64,000 nucleotides of DNA from Spirochaetales bacterium (lineage in GTDB: Bacteria > Spirochaetota > Spirochaetia > Sphaerochaetales > Sphaerochaetaceae), in assembly GCA_018433865.1 (NCBI GenBank), contig JAHDQJ010000002.1, positions 186,001-250,000 of the forward strand, read 5' to 3'. The notes under the pieces were generated by a model that worked only from the letters and a program-made list of their open reading frames with translations, had not been told where the DNA came from and did no database searches. Both the position numbers and the translations under genes were made by a program. Below are positions 52,000 through 61,712 of this stretch, in pieces. Every line of letters starts with the position of its first letter. Position 1 is the stretch's first letter.

Positions 52000-53007
52000 A
52001 TGGCGCGCATCAAGATTTTCACTGCAGAACATCATGACCCCTGGTTCAACCTCGCGACCGAGGACTGGTTGTTCAAGTCCTTCGAGGAGGACACCCATGT
52101 GTTGTTCCTGTGGCGAAACAAGCCGTGCATCGTCATCGGTCGGTTCCAGAATCCATGGAACGAGTGCGACCTCCAGGCGATGGAACGAGACGGTGTGGTC
52201 CTCGCTCGCAGACAGAGCGGAGGCGGTGCCGTCTATCATGATCTTGGCAACACCAATTTCACCTTCATGTCACCTCGAGAGTCCTACGACAAGGATCGCA
52301 ATTTCGCCATCATCATCAAAGCCCTCTCCCGCTTCGGCGTCACCGCCGAACAATCGGGGAGGAATGATGTACTCGTGGAGGGAAGGAAAATTTCAGGAAG
52401 CGCGTTCCGCATGGCTACCAAGAAAGCTTTCCACCACGGGACACTGCTGATCAGCGCGGACATGGGAAAGCTCCCCGGCTACCTGACGCCCGACAAGCAG
52501 AAACTGCAATCAAAGGGAGTCCGCTCAGTCGCATCCCGTGTGGCGAACCTCACCGAATTCAACCCTTCCATCACCCATGACAATCTCTGCAGCGCGATCA
52601 TCGAAACATTCTTCGAGACCTATGGCGACCGATGCGAGGTGGAGGACCTTACCATCGAGCGGCTTTCGAAGGAACAGTCTCTCTATGAGACCTACAGGAC
52701 CTACTCCGATTGGAAGTGGAGGTTCGGTTCCACCCCACAATTCGCGCATCCGGTCTCCAGACGATTCCCTTGGGGCAAGATCACGATGGATTTCGATGTC
52801 AAGGACGCACATATTGCCTCCGTCACCATATTCAGCGACTCGCTCTCTGTCGAGTTGATCGAGTTCCTCCAAGCCCAGTTGCCATCGATCCCCTATGAAC
52901 CGACTCAGATCGGCAGGAAGCTTCTCGACAGCTCACAGGACCAGCCGGAGGATTTCAGGGACATGGTACGCGATGTTGTCGACCTGATCAGAGAGGAATT
53001 CGTATGA
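52000..53007 (+). CDS. lplA: Lipoate-protein ligase A
   Basis: Enzyme of 335 residues that activates free lipoate with ATP and attaches it to lipoyl domains. ARRQSGGGAVYHDLGNTNF holds the lipoate-binding RRxxGGGxVxHD motif; KISGSAFR contains the catalytic Lys region. The C-terminal LplA domain follows. AGGAG at 51989-51993. Stop overlaps the next gene by ATGA. The proteins it lipoylates are not in the window; the E2-like protein at 49376 has no lipoyl domain. Confidence 0.94.
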   Translation: MARIKIFTAEHHDPWFNLATEDWLFKSFEEDTHVLFLWRNKPCIVIGRFQNPWNECDLQAMERDGVVLARRQSGGGAVYHDLGNTNFTFMSPRESYDKDRNFAIIIKALSRFGVTAEQSGRNDVLVEGRKISGSAFRMATKKAFHHGTLLISADMGKLPGYLTPDKQKLQSKGVRSVASRVANLTEFNPSITHDNLCSAIIETFFETYGDRCEVEDLTIERLSKEQSLYETYRTYSDWKWRFGSTPQFAHPVSRRFPWGKITMDFDVKDAHIASVTIFSDSLSVELIEFLQAQLPSIPYEPTQIGRKLLDSSQDQPEDFRDMVRDVVDLIREEFV

Positions 53008-54605
53008 GAAAATGGCTGTTGCTCTTCATCCTCCTCCTTCCCCTCTCAACCTTGGGCGCGAAGGGTTCGAGGGAGGCCGAGCCTCAGCCGATCAGGGAAC
53101 CTCTGGAAAGTGCCGACACGTTCGTGGTCGCTTTGCTCAAGTCGGAAGACCCGCCCTACCTCAATCCCGTCGAGGCTACCGATGCAACTTCCATCCTTGT
53201 CCTCGACGGCATGTTCGAAGGACTGTACGCATTCGATCCGAAGACGGCACAGCCTGTCGCTGCGATTGCCCAGGCAGTGGAGATATCGGAGGACGGGTTG
53301 CAATGGACATTCACCCTGGACAAGCGGGCGAGATTCTCAAACGGAGAACCGATCGATGCGATGACATTCCTCGACTCCTGGCTCTGGTTGTTGGATTCCG
53401 CCTCGCAGGAGAGTGGCAACACCTCATTGGCTTCCATGTTCGATTGTGTCGTGGGGGTGAAGGAGTATCGTGAGGGCAGCGGATCACGATCCTCCGTGGG
53501 GATCCGGGCAAAGTCGTCCCATCAGCTCCAGATCAGCTTGCGAACGGCTGCCCCCTATCTTCCCGCGCTTCTGGCAACACTGCCCTTCAGCGCCATACAT
53601 GAGTCGATGCGCGATCACCGGACAGCCATGGAACCAAGCGGGATCATCGGGTCGGGCCCCTATGTCGTCCGTTCGGCGGATACCGAAGGGGTTTTGCTTG
53701 CGAAGCACCCTTGGTACCGCGATTATGGTGCTGTTCCGAGCGATTTCATCCAATTTCGGTTCCTCGACCAGATGGGGATCATCCAAGCATATCTCGAGCG
53801 GTCGATCCATTGGTCACTCGCATTCGTACCTCCCACGCTGTTGCGTGACAAGTCCGACCTGCATATCTCTCCCGAGTATTCGACCGGCTTCTATTATTTC
53901 AGTGCAAAAAGTGGTGCCTATGCGAATCCTCAGGTGAAAAAGGCCTTGGCCATGCTGATCCCATGGAATGAGTTGCGTCGCGATAGCGGACAGATATTCC
54001 CTACCGACCGTTTGATTCCGGGCATGACTGGGATTCCCGATGACCTGCCGCAGCAATCGAGCGAGCCCGAAGGGGAAGCCCTCGCCCTGTTGGCAGCAGA
54101 GGGATTCCCTTATGGAGCTGGGTTGCCGACACTCAACATGGCGGTGCATCGAGGTTCCCAGGTCCTCGGATCGGCAAGGAGAATCGCGGACATCTGGAGC
54201 CAGGAGCTTGGCATCACCGTCATCCTCGATGTGGTACCGTTGGGCATGTACTCCCGGTTCCCCTCCCTCTCTCCCTACGATTTTGCCTTCATCACCTGGA
54301 TCGGGGACATTCATGATCCGTTCGCATTCCTCCACCTGTGGACCAGCGAGAGCGGCTATAACCTGGGCAATCACTCGGATCCCGCGTTCGATGCCTTGGT
54401 CGCTGCTGCCAGCGAGGCGACTGATGAACGGCAGCGGCAGGATCTCGCACGGATCGCCGAGGAGCACTTGCTCGACTCGGCTACCGTATTCCCCCTGTAC
54501 CACGGAATCACGACGAACATCATCGATGCCTCGACAGTGACCGGGTGGCATGACAACATCCTGAACATCCATCCGGTGAGACACCTCGGCACCAAGCAGT
54601 TCTGA
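53004..54605 (+). CDS. Peptide-type ABC transporter substrate-binding protein (SBP_bac_5)
   Basis: Exported protein of 533 residues. The signal peptide ends near LSTLGAKGSREA. Family segments: LVLDGMFEGLYAFDP, WTFTLDKRARFSNGEPIDAMTFLDSW, IGSGPYVV, NPQVKKALAMLIPW. It binds oligopeptides or similar ligands in the periplasm. No permease or ATPase gene is adjacent, so it must use a transporter encoded elsewhere. Translationally coupled to lplA (ATGA). Confidence 0.88.
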   Translation: MRKWLLLFILLLPLSTLGAKGSREAEPQPIREPLESADTFVVALLKSEDPPYLNPVEATDATSILVLDGMFEGLYAFDPKTAQPVAAIAQAVEISEDGLQWTFTLDKRARFSNGEPIDAMTFLDSWLWLLDSASQESGNTSLASMFDCVVGVKEYREGSGSRSSVGIRAKSSHQLQISLRTAAPYLPALLATLPFSAIHESMRDHRTAMEPSGIIGSGPYVVRSADTEGVLLAKHPWYRDYGAVPSDFIQFRFLDQMGIIQAYLERSIHWSLAFVPPTLLRDKSDLHISPEYSTGFYYFSAKSGAYANPQVKKALAMLIPWNELRRDSGQIFPTDRLIPGMTGIPDDLPQQSSEPEGEALALLAAEGFPYGAGLPTLNMAVHRGSQVLGSARRIADIWSQELGITVILDVVPLGMYSRFPSLSPYDFAFITWIGDIHDPFAFLHLWTSESGYNLGNHSDPAFDALVAAASEATDERQRQDLARIAEEHLLDSATVFPLYHGITTNIIDASTVTGWHDNILNIHPVRHLGTKQF

Positions 54606-54606
54606 A

Positions 54607-56154
54607 TCACGTGCCCAATGCAAGGTCCTTGAGCGTCGCCGTCCTTCCGAACGGAAGCACGAGAGCTCGCAAGGAGGCAATGCTCTTTTCCCCCACATCA
54701 GCGTCCTTCATGCGCCAACACCAGTTCGGTTCCCCGCAGGTTCCCGGGAGATTCATGCGCGCCAAGTGGCCGAGCTGGAGCACATCCTGCATCGGTACTA
54801 TGGCATATTGTGCACAGGAGGCCATGATCGAGCGCATCAGATGCCAGGTGACCCCATCGTCCGAGCAACTGAGATATCTTCTCACGATATCCTGCTTCGT
54901 ACCGTCCAAGTGATCGTACCAGCCCCTGGTCGTATCGTTGTCGTGGGTCCCCGTATAAGCAACACACAGTTCCGGATAGTTGTGCGGAAGATACATATTG
55001 TTCGGATCCAATTGTCCCGGACCGATCACATCGAACGCGAAGTGAGCGATCTTCATCCCCGGGAAACCGTTGGAATCGCGCAACTGCTCCACTTCCGGCG
55101 TGATTACACCAAGGTCCTCCGCAATCACGGGGAGCGAACCGAACCGATTGCGCAAGGTCTCGAACAGGCGCTTGCCAGGTGCTTCGACCCAGATGCCGTG
55201 TTCAGCCGTCGCATGTCCTGCAGGGACTTCCCAGTAGGCATCGAAACCACGGAAATGATCGATCCTTACCAGGTCTGTCTGTGCGAACTGATGCTCGAGC
55301 CTCCTGATCCACCACGAGAACCCATCGGCTTCCAATGCCTCCCAGTCATACACCGGATTGCCCCACAACTGCCCAGTGGCGCTATAGGCATCAGGCGGTA
55401 CCCCCGACGATGCTTCCGACAATCCGTTTTCGTCTATCTTCAGATACTTTCGGTTGCTCCAGGCATCCGAGCTGTCATGGGCAACAAAGATGGGAATGTC
55501 CCCGACGATTCCGATCCCCTTTTCATTGGCATAGTGCTTCAGTGCCTGCCACTGTTGGTGGAAGAAGAACTGCAAAGCTTTCCAACGTCCGATTTCCATG
55601 CGCTTCGCTTCGCGCCAGTATGCCATCGCAGCATCGGTCCTACGGGTCAGTTCCTTGTCCCATGCACAGAACCACCGGGAATCGTGATAGTGATCAACCA
55701 TTGCACGATACAGGGCATAGTCATCGAGCCATGAGGATTGTGTTTCACAGTATTCAGCAAACTCCTCACGTACCTGGTCGGTCGCGTGTGCGAGGAAATT
55801 GTCGGCAGCCTTGATCAGGAGGGGAAGCTTGAACGATTCGACGATTGCAAAATCGACCGACCCATCCTTGAACGGAGGATGGATCACCACATCGTCCAGG
55901 GAGAGATACCCCTCGTCAGACAGGAGATCGAGGTTGATGAGCATCTCATTGCCCGCGAACGCAGACCTGACTGCATAGGGAGAGTTGCCGAAACCAACGG
56001 GACCGAGAGGAAGAATTTGCCAGAGTCCCACAGAGGAATCGGCGAGCATGTCAACAAAACGGAAAGCCTCTTCTCCCATGTCACCTATCCCGTGGCCACC
56101 GGGCAAACAGGTGGGATGCAGCAGGACTCCTGAGTATCGTATCTTTTTGTTCAT
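54607..56154 (-). CDS. malQ: 4-alpha-glucanotransferase (amylomaltase)
   Basis: GH77 enzyme of 515 residues that rearranges maltodextrins. Motifs: GGHGIGDMG, LPLGPVGFGNSPY, GDIPIFVAHDSSD, DLVRIDHFRGF with the nucleophile Asp, VIAEDLGVIT with the acid/base Glu, and TGTHDNDTTRGW. Length is normal. A TATATT ends 6 nt before ATG 56154 and a TATAAA lies slightly further up; there is no clear ribosome-binding site. Confidence 0.95.
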   Translation of the reverse strand: MNKKIRYSGVLLHPTCLPGGHGIGDMGEEAFRFVDMLADSSVGLWQILPLGPVGFGNSPYAVRSAFAGNEMLINLDLLSDEGYLSLDDVVIHPPFKDGSVDFAIVESFKLPLLIKAADNFLAHATDQVREEFAEYCETQSSWLDDYALYRAMVDHYHDSRWFCAWDKELTRRTDAAMAYWREAKRMEIGRWKALQFFFHQQWQALKHYANEKGIGIVGDIPIFVAHDSSDAWSNRKYLKIDENGLSEASSGVPPDAYSATGQLWGNPVYDWEALEADGFSWWIRRLEHQFAQTDLVRIDHFRGFDAYWEVPAGHATAEHGIWVEAPGKRLFETLRNRFGSLPVIAEDLGVITPEVEQLRDSNGFPGMKIAHFAFDVIGPGQLDPNNMYLPHNYPELCVAYTGTHDNDTTRGWYDHLDGTKQDIVRRYLSCSDDGVTWHLMRSIMASCAQYAIVPMQDVLQLGHLARMNLPGTCGEPNWCWRMKDADVGEKSIASLRALVLPFGRTATLKDLALGT

Positions 56155-56192
56155 CGTGAAAATATAGCGTATTGCCCGATTTTATACCATAC

Positions 56193-56221
56193 TTGTTCAT
56201 TACCTGTTTTTCGGGTATAAT
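56193..56221 (+). promoter_or_regulatory. Promoter of carD-ispD-ispF
   Basis: TTGTTC (56193-56198), 17-nt spacer, TATAAT (56216-56221); ATG 56229 begins 8 nt after the -10. Confidence 0.85.
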
Positions 56222-56228
56222 CCTAAGC

Positions 56229-56753
56229 ATGTCATCTTCAGAAAGCATCGGAAAATTCTCGTTGGGAGACCATGTGGTCTATCCGCTCCAGGGCGTCGGA
56301 GTCATCAATAAAGTTGAGAAAAAAACCCTCAGGGGCAATACTTCGCTCTACTATGAGATATTTCTGGAGATATCCGACATGACCGTCATGGTCCCCGTGG
56401 ACAAGACGGACGAGCTGGGAATCAGGGGCATCGTGGAGCCTGCCGAAGCCCTGGCTGCGATCAACGGCATATCCAACAAGCTGGAACAGGTTCCGGTCGA
56501 CTGGAAAGCCCGTTACCAGATGAATGTCGACCTGTTGAAGCAGGGAACCATTGCATCCATCGCAAAGGTTGTCCAGATCCTCTACCACAGGAGCAAGATC
56601 AAGGAGTTGCCCGTCCAGGAGCGCAAGTTGTATGACAATGCCTTGCGCATCCTGATCGATGAATCGGCTCTCTCCCTCGGACGTTCCCGTGAAGAAATCG
56701 AGGCGCTCGTATTCGGCAAACTGGAGAAAGATCCCAAGGAGAAAGAATCCTAG
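56229..56753 (+). CDS. carD: CarD-family transcription regulator
   Basis: Protein of 174 residues. N-terminal RNA polymerase-interacting (Tudor-like) domain beginning FSLGDHVVYPLQGVGVI, then a helical DNA-binding C-domain. CarD stabilises open complexes, notably at rRNA promoters, in actinobacteria and others. No ribosome-binding site; probably leaderless. Overlaps ispD by one base. Confidence 0.92.
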   Translation: MSSSESIGKFSLGDHVVYPLQGVGVINKVEKKTLRGNTSLYYEIFLEISDMTVMVPVDKTDELGIRGIVEPAEALAAINGISNKLEQVPVDWKARYQMNVDLLKQGTIASIAKVVQILYHRSKIKELPVQERKLYDNALRILIDESALSLGRSREEIEALVFGKLEKDPKEKES

Positions 56754-57460
56754 TGTCATTCCCAGCATTCGGCGTCATCATCACCGCTGCGGGAACCAGC
56801 AGCAGGTTCCGCTCCTCCGATGATTCCCTCAACAAGAAAGAGTTCATGATGCTCGATGACCGTACGGTACTCTACCATGCGGCCCAACCGTTCTTCTCCC
56901 TGCCGGGACTCAGGGTCGTCGTGGTGACCTATGGCGATGGAATGCGCGAGGAGACCGAATCGGCTCTCGACAACCTGTTCTTCGCCTCTCTCGTCCCGGT
57001 ACTGTTGGTACAGGGGGGACAAAGCCGCCAGGAGTCGGTCCTGCGTGCGCTGGAAGCTCTCCAGGAGCATGGTGACGCTATCGAATATGTGATGATCCAT
57101 GATGGAGCACGTCCATGGATAAGCGAACGATGCATCATCTCGACCCTCGCGATCGCCACCGTATTCGGTGGTGCCGCACCAGCGGTTCCGATCCACGATG
57201 CCGTGAAGCGGGTCGATGACAAGGGCCGTCTCATCGATCACCTCGACAGGACCGGCATGGTGGGAATACAGACTCCACAGGCCTTTCGCTTCCAAGCGAT
57301 CCTCGCGGCACACAGGCAGGTTGCATCCTCCGGGAAGGTGTATCGGGATGACACGGAGATCTTCACCGATTATGGTGGAATCGTCGGTACCAGCGAGGGT
57401 GAGGTGAAGAACCGGAAGATCACCCTCATGCAGGACCTGACCGAAAGCGGGGTACGGTGA
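56753..57460 (+). CDS. ispD: 2-C-methyl-D-erythritol 4-phosphate cytidylyltransferase
   Basis: Protein of 235 residues, third step of the MEP isoprenoid pathway (CTP + MEP). IITAAGTSSRF..KKEF nucleotide loop, IHDGARPW, AVPIHDAVKRVD, and RDDTEIF are present. Starts at GTG 56753 overlapping the carD stop. Isoprenoids made here could feed the polyprenyl synthase of the EET locus. Confidence 0.93.
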   Translation: MSFPAFGVIITAAGTSSRFRSSDDSLNKKEFMMLDDRTVLYHAAQPFFSLPGLRVVVVTYGDGMREETESALDNLFFASLVPVLLVQGGQSRQESVLRALEALQEHGDAIEYVMIHDGARPWISERCIISTLAIATVFGGAAPAVPIHDAVKRVDDKGRLIDHLDRTGMVGIQTPQAFRFQAILAAHRQVASSGKVYRDDTEIFTDYGGIVGTSEGEVKNRKITLMQDLTESGVR

Positions 57461-57966
57461 TGAGAATCGGAACGGGTTGGGACATCCATCCGTTGGTCCC
57501 GGGCAGGAAGCTGTTGCTCGGCGGTGTCGAAATCCCACATGACCGTGGCGAGAGCGGACATTCCGATGGGGATGTCCTGTTGCATGCGATCATCGATGCC
57601 CTGTTCGGTGCTCTCGCAATCGGAGATATCGGGACACACTTTCCACCCTCGGACGACCGCTGGAAGGATATCTCCAGCATCGAGCTGTTACGCAGCGCAC
57701 TCGATCTCCTCGATGGACATACCATCGGGAACATCGATTGTACCGTCATCCTCCAGAGACCGAAACTGATGCCTCACATCGATGCCATCAGGAACTCGAT
57801 CGCTTCCGTCTGCGATATCCCCTATGCATCCGTGTCGGTGAAGGCAAAGACCGCCGAAGGTTTGCTTGGCGAGCTGGGAACCGGAAATGCAGTGATCGCA
57901 CAGGTCGTCGTCCTGCTTCACGAAGGAGCGACCGATACCATCGGCAACTTGGACGACTGGGTCTGA
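57460..57966 (+). CDS. ispF: 2-C-methyl-D-erythritol 2,4-cyclodiphosphate synthase
   Basis: Protein of 168 residues, fifth step of the MEP pathway. GTGWDIHPL and HSDGDVLLHAIIDALFGA hold the zinc Asp/His ligands; KAKTAEGLLG is the CMP-side motif (usually KATTxExLG). ATG 57460 overlaps the ispD stop. Confidence 0.95.
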   Translation: MRIGTGWDIHPLVPGRKLLLGGVEIPHDRGESGHSDGDVLLHAIIDALFGALAIGDIGTHFPPSDDRWKDISSIELLRSALDLLDGHTIGNIDCTVILQRPKLMPHIDAIRNSIASVCDIPYASVSVKAKTAEGLLGELGTGNAVIAQVVVLLHEGATDTIGNLDDWV

Positions 57967-57977
57967 GAAACATGACA

Positions 57978-57995
57978 GCCGGGCTTTCGCCCGGC
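57978..57995. terminator. Hairpin between ispF and the P-loop gene
   Basis: 7-bp stem GCCGGGC/GCCCGGC with TTTC loop between two converging genes; T-tract weak. Confidence 0.6.
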
Positions 57996-58005
57996 CGTTC
58001 ATGCA

Positions 58006-58713
58006 TCATTCGGAGATCAGCATGGTCTTGGGATCCAGTGTCACCCGCATGGGTTTCGGATCGATCGATTCCTTGTCCTTCACCAATGTCATGATGACCT
58101 TGTCCATCGCCTCGTTGTATTTCAGGCCGATCAGGACATCGATGAGATTCGCATACTTCATGATCGTGTTGGGCACGCCGTTCTCATCGAAGATGACATC
58201 CGGACGAACCGGGGAAACGGAGAACCAGACTTCCAGGCGCAGATCCATCGCGAACTGCTTGATCTTCCTGACATCATCCTCGCTGGCTACGGTGAGCTTG
58301 TATCCATCGAACATGACCGCATCCGCATTGAAGGAACCTTGCCTGATCAGCGTCTCGAGGCTTGAGAGAACTTTGTCGACCGAGATGTTCTCCTGGCTGA
58401 AATTCATGACCACACGGTTCGCAAGGATCTCGTTGTAGATTGCTGCAGCATCCTCGAGCGAACGGTTTTCCGAAATCTGGCGGAAGACTTCCTTGTACCA
58501 GTTGATGACATGTTCCACATTACCGGAGAAAGAGACGTGGATGATATGCTCGTTCCTGAAAAGCTTATCGGTTGCAAGGTGGACCAGACATGCGGTCTTG
58601 CCGATTCCATGCCGGGAAACGAGCACTCCCAGATTGCCTTTGCCCAATCCGCCGTTCAGGGATTCATCGAATGCCCTCAACGGGCTCAAAGCATTTAACT
58701 CTTGAATTTCCAT
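58006..58713 (-). CDS. P-loop ATPase-like protein of unknown function
   Basis: Protein of 235 residues. It starts ELNALSPLRAFDESLNGGLGKGNLGVL, like the opening of RecA/KaiC-type ATPases, and has a P-loop VSRHGIGKTA that lacks the usual first Gly. A likely Walker B is ADAVMFDGYKL. No membrane span. I do not recognise a named family. GGAGG lies 9 nt before ATG 58713, with an extended -10 TGG-TATACT upstream. A role as signalling or DNA-linked ATPase is only a guess. Confidence 0.72.
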   Translation of the reverse strand: MEIQELNALSPLRAFDESLNGGLGKGNLGVLVSRHGIGKTACLVHLATDKLFRNEHIIHVSFSGNVEHVINWYKEVFRQISENRSLEDAAAIYNEILANRVVMNFSQENISVDKVLSSLETLIRQGSFNADAVMFDGYKLTVASEDDVRKIKQFAMDLRLEVWFSVSPVRPDVIFDENGVPNTIMKYANLIDVLIGLKYNEAMDKVIMTLVKDKESIDPKPMRVTLDPKTMLISE

Positions 58714-58802
58714 ACTACGCATCCTCCGAGATGTTGATGTCCCTAAAGTATACCACGGTTTACGAAAGGGCAAAACAATCTTCGATTTTTGTTGCATTCA
58801 TC

Positions 58803-58826
58803 AAAAACCGGTCCCTGAGGGACCGG
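58803..58826 (-). terminator. Terminator of fusA
   Basis: On the minus strand: CCGGTCCC/GGGACCGG 8-bp stem with a 3-nt loop, followed by TTTTT. Confidence 0.9.
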
Positions 58827-58845
58827 CTTTCCTTTCGCAAAAAGG

Positions 58846-60942
58846 CTATTTCTGTTCTTTCTTCTTCTTTTCGATGTAGGCTGTCTTCAATTCCTCACCG
58901 ACACTCTGGGGAACCCTGCTGTACTTTGCAAGCTCCATGGTGAACTCCGCCTTCCCTTGGGTAAGGGACCTGAGGACGGTTGAGTACCCGAACATCTCGG
59001 AGAGCGGGACCTCTGATTCGACGGTACAGGACGCACCATCCTCGGTGGAACTGATGATGACTCCGCGTCTTTGGTTGATGCTGCCGAAGATATTTCCCTG
59101 GAATTCCGTAGGACCTTCGACAACAACTTTCATGACAGGTTCGAGGATCACCGGCTTGGCCCGCTCGAAAGCTTCGCGGAACGCACCGAGAGCAGCGGTC
59201 TGGAACGCTTGGTCGGAGGAGTCGACCGGGTGGAAAGCTCCGTCATTGATGACGGCGCGTACTCCGACCACGGGGAACCCGAGCTGCGTACCTTTCTTGA
59301 TCGCAGTCTGGAATCCCTTGTCACAGGAGGGGATGTACTCGCTCGGGATGGTCCCGCCCTTGATCATGTCCACGAACTCGTAGTCCTTGACCTCATCGCT
59401 CTCTTCGATCGGTTCCAGATACCCTGCGACGCGGGCATACTGTCCCGATCCGCCGGTCTGCTTCTTGTGGGTGTAGTTGAACTCGGCCTTCAGGCTGATG
59501 GCTTCGCGGTAGGCGACTTCCGGCTTGTCCGTCGAAACGTCGGCCTTGTACTCACGGCGCATCCGCTCGACATAGACTTCGAGGTGAAGCTCTCCCATTC
59601 CCTGTATGATGGTCTGGTTCGATTCGGGATCGACATAGGTATTGAAGGTCGGGTCTTCCTTGGTGAAGCGGTTCAAGGCCTTCGCCATGTTATCCGCCGA
59701 CTTCTTGTCCACGGGGTTGATCGCCAGGCTGATTACCGGTTTCGGAACATACATGCTCGTCAGCGAGTAGTTCAACGAGGGGTGGCAGAAGGTATCGCCG
59801 GAGGCACACTCGATACCGAAGAGTGCCGCGATATCACCACAACCGGCTTCGACAATGTCTTCCATCGAACTTGCGTGCATCCTGACAAGACGACCCACCT
59901 TGAACTTCTTGCGGCTGCGGGTATTCACCAGTTCGTCGCCTTTCTTCAGCTTGCCTTGGTAAATCCTGATATAGGTGAGCTGTCCGTACTGACCGTCCTC
60001 GAGCTTGAAGCCGAGGATGACTGCAGGCATGTTCTCGTCCGACTTGAGTACCACGGCCTGTTCGGCGTTGTCCAGATCGAGCGCAGTGTTGGTGACTTCG
60101 GTAGGATTGGGCAGATATGATACCACTGCGTCGAGCAAAGGCTGGATTCCCTTGTTCTTGTACGCTGAGCCCATGAATACGGGAACCAGCTCCAGTGCGA
60201 TGGTACCCTTGCGGACCGCACGATAGATCATCTCTTCGGTAACGTTTTCCTCGAGCATGGCCTCCATGAGCTCATCAGAGCAGAGAGAGACTGCATCGAG
60301 CATCTCCTCACGCTTCTCGGCAGCCAGATCTTTCAGTTCCTCCGGGATTTCCTCATACCTGAGATCATCGCCGTTCGGACCGTCGAAGTAGATGGCCCGC
60401 ATGGCGACCAAGTCCACCACTCCCTGCAAGCGATCCTCGAGCCCGATGGGAATCTGCATGAGAACTGCGTTGAGGCCAAGCTTGTCAATCAACTGCTGCT
60501 TTACCCTAAAGGGGTTCGCACCGGTTCGGTCACACTTGTTCACGAAGGCAATGCGAGGGACCCGGTAGCGCTTCATCTGACGGTCGACCGTGATGGACTG
60601 CGATTGCACGCCTGCTACCGAACAGAGCACAAGGATGGCTCCGTCAAGCACGCGGAGCGACCGCTCGACCTCTATGGTGAAGTCCACGTGTCCCGGGGTA
60701 TCGATCACGTTGATCGGATGACCTTTCCAGGTGACGTTCGTTGCTGCGGAGGCAATGGTGATTCCTCGCTCCCGCTCAAGCTCCATCGAATCCATGGTGG
60801 CGCCGACGCCATCCTTGCCACGTACTTCGTGAATCGCATGGATTCTGTTGGAGTAGTAGAGAATACGTTCGGAAAGGGTGGTCTTCCCAGAATCGATGTG
60901 GGCACTGATTCCGATGTTTCTCATCTTTGAAATTTCAGGCAT
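58846..60942 (-). CDS. fusA: Elongation factor G (spirochaete/mitochondrial type)
   Basis: GTPase of 698 residues. P-loop [11 protein letters not shown] (most bacterial EF-G have AHIDAGKTT), [33 protein letters not shown] and NKCD. Domains II-V follow, with the [11 protein letters not shown] and YRAxIxxxxEF-type segments. The HIDSGKTT form is shared with spirochaetal EFG1 and mitochondrial EFG1. It catalyses translocation. Whether a second EF-G handles ribosome recycling cannot be seen here. GAGGAA precedes ATG 60942. Confidence 0.94.
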   Translation of the reverse strand: MPEISKMRNIGISAHIDSGKTTLSERILYYSNRIHAIHEVRGKDGVGATMDSMELERERGITIASAATNVTWKGHPINVIDTPGHVDFTIEVERSLRVLDGAILVLCSVAGVQSQSITVDRQMKRYRVPRIAFVNKCDRTGANPFRVKQQLIDKLGLNAVLMQIPIGLEDRLQGVVDLVAMRAIYFDGPNGDDLRYEEIPEELKDLAAEKREEMLDAVSLCSDELMEAMLEENVTEEMIYRAVRKGTIALELVPVFMGSAYKNKGIQPLLDAVVSYLPNPTEVTNTALDLDNAEQAVVLKSDENMPAVILGFKLEDGQYGQLTYIRIYQGKLKKGDELVNTRSRKKFKVGRLVRMHASSMEDIVEAGCGDIAALFGIECASGDTFCHPSLNYSLTSMYVPKPVISLAINPVDKKSADNMAKALNRFTKEDPTFNTYVDPESNQTIIQGMGELHLEVYVERMRREYKADVSTDKPEVAYREAISLKAEFNYTHKKQTGGSGQYARVAGYLEPIEESDEVKDYEFVDMIKGGTIPSEYIPSCDKGFQTAIKKGTQLGFPVVGVRAVINDGAFHPVDSSDQAFQTAALGAFREAFERAKPVILEPVMKVVVEGPTEFQGNIFGSINQRRGVIISSTEDGASCTVESEVPLSEMFGYSTVLRSLTQGKAEFTMELAKYSRVPQSVGEELKTAYIEKKKKEQK

Positions 60943-61253
60943 AGATGCTTCCTCTTTCTTTATCGCCGTTGTCCGTGACTTTCAACAAAGCCGACGCATC
61001 ATCGGTCGTAGATATCTTGGGGTTCCTACATATCCCATGGCTAACACGAGAATTTGCAACAACTTGGATATAGGTCTGAGCACACTTTTCCCCAGCGTAC
61101 CGAACGGGATTCTAGTATATTATGGATATTTGTTCAATCCTTTCCATCCTATGAAATTGTGAGATTTTTGCAATCTGCAACGAAGTGTCCGTGTACGTTC
61201 ACTGTGGCGGGAATCACCGAAAACTGGTAGACTTGCTCCTGACGGAGGATCCC
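60943..61253. other. Intergenic stretch between fusA and the HIT gene
   Basis: 311 bp with no ORF of substance. It contains AT-rich segments that could hold divergent promoters (for example TATACT on the minus strand near 61115), but I could not fix -35 partners. No hairpin or RNA gene recognised. Confidence 0.4.
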
Positions 61254-61658
61254 ATGGAAACAGTGTTTACCAAGATCATGCACAACCAGATCCCATCGGT
61301 GCGGCTTCATGAGGATGAGCTGTGCATCGCCATACTCGACATCTCCCCGGTGAACAAGGGCCACGTACTGGTCATCTCACGTGAACCCTACCCGACGATA
61401 GCGGACTGCCCGGTCGAAACCTTGGGACACCTGATGAGTGTAGTCAAGCGCATCGATGCGGTGCTTCGCGAGAAATTGCATGCGGATGCCACCAACATCG
61501 TCATCAACAACGGTCCTGCCGCCGGTCAGGAGGTTCCGCACCTGCACATACATGTCATCCCCCGCCATGATCACGATGGGAAACGTTTCATTCCCCCGAA
61601 GGAGAAGTATGGCGAGGGAGAACTGGAGCGGATGGGGAAACTTCTCAGGCTGGACTGA
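61254..61658 (+). CDS. HIT-family nucleotide-binding protein
   Basis: Protein of 134 residues, histidine-triad family: HLHIHVIPR triad, VFTKIMHNQIPS start and NNGPAAGQEVPHLH. HIT enzymes (Hint type) hydrolyse aminoacyl- or amino-adenylates. ATG 61254 has GGAGG 5 nt upstream; upstream codons in frame lack support. Confidence 0.93.
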   Translation: METVFTKIMHNQIPSVRLHEDELCIAILDISPVNKGHVLVISREPYPTIADCPVETLGHLMSVVKRIDAVLREKLHADATNIVINNGPAAGQEVPHLHIHVIPRHDHDGKRFIPPKEKYGEGELERMGKLLRLD

Positions 61659-61676
61659 CCGTACGGCCGATTTCGC

Positions 61677-61705
61677 TTGCCCTCATGACGACTCGTTGGT
61701 ACACT
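61677..61705 (+). promoter_or_regulatory. Promoter of the zinc-ribbon gene
   Basis: TTGCCC (61677-61682), 17-nt spacer, TGG-TACACT (-10 at 61700-61705), 7 nt before ATG 61713. Confidence 0.75.
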
Positions 61706-61712
61706 TGGGAAC

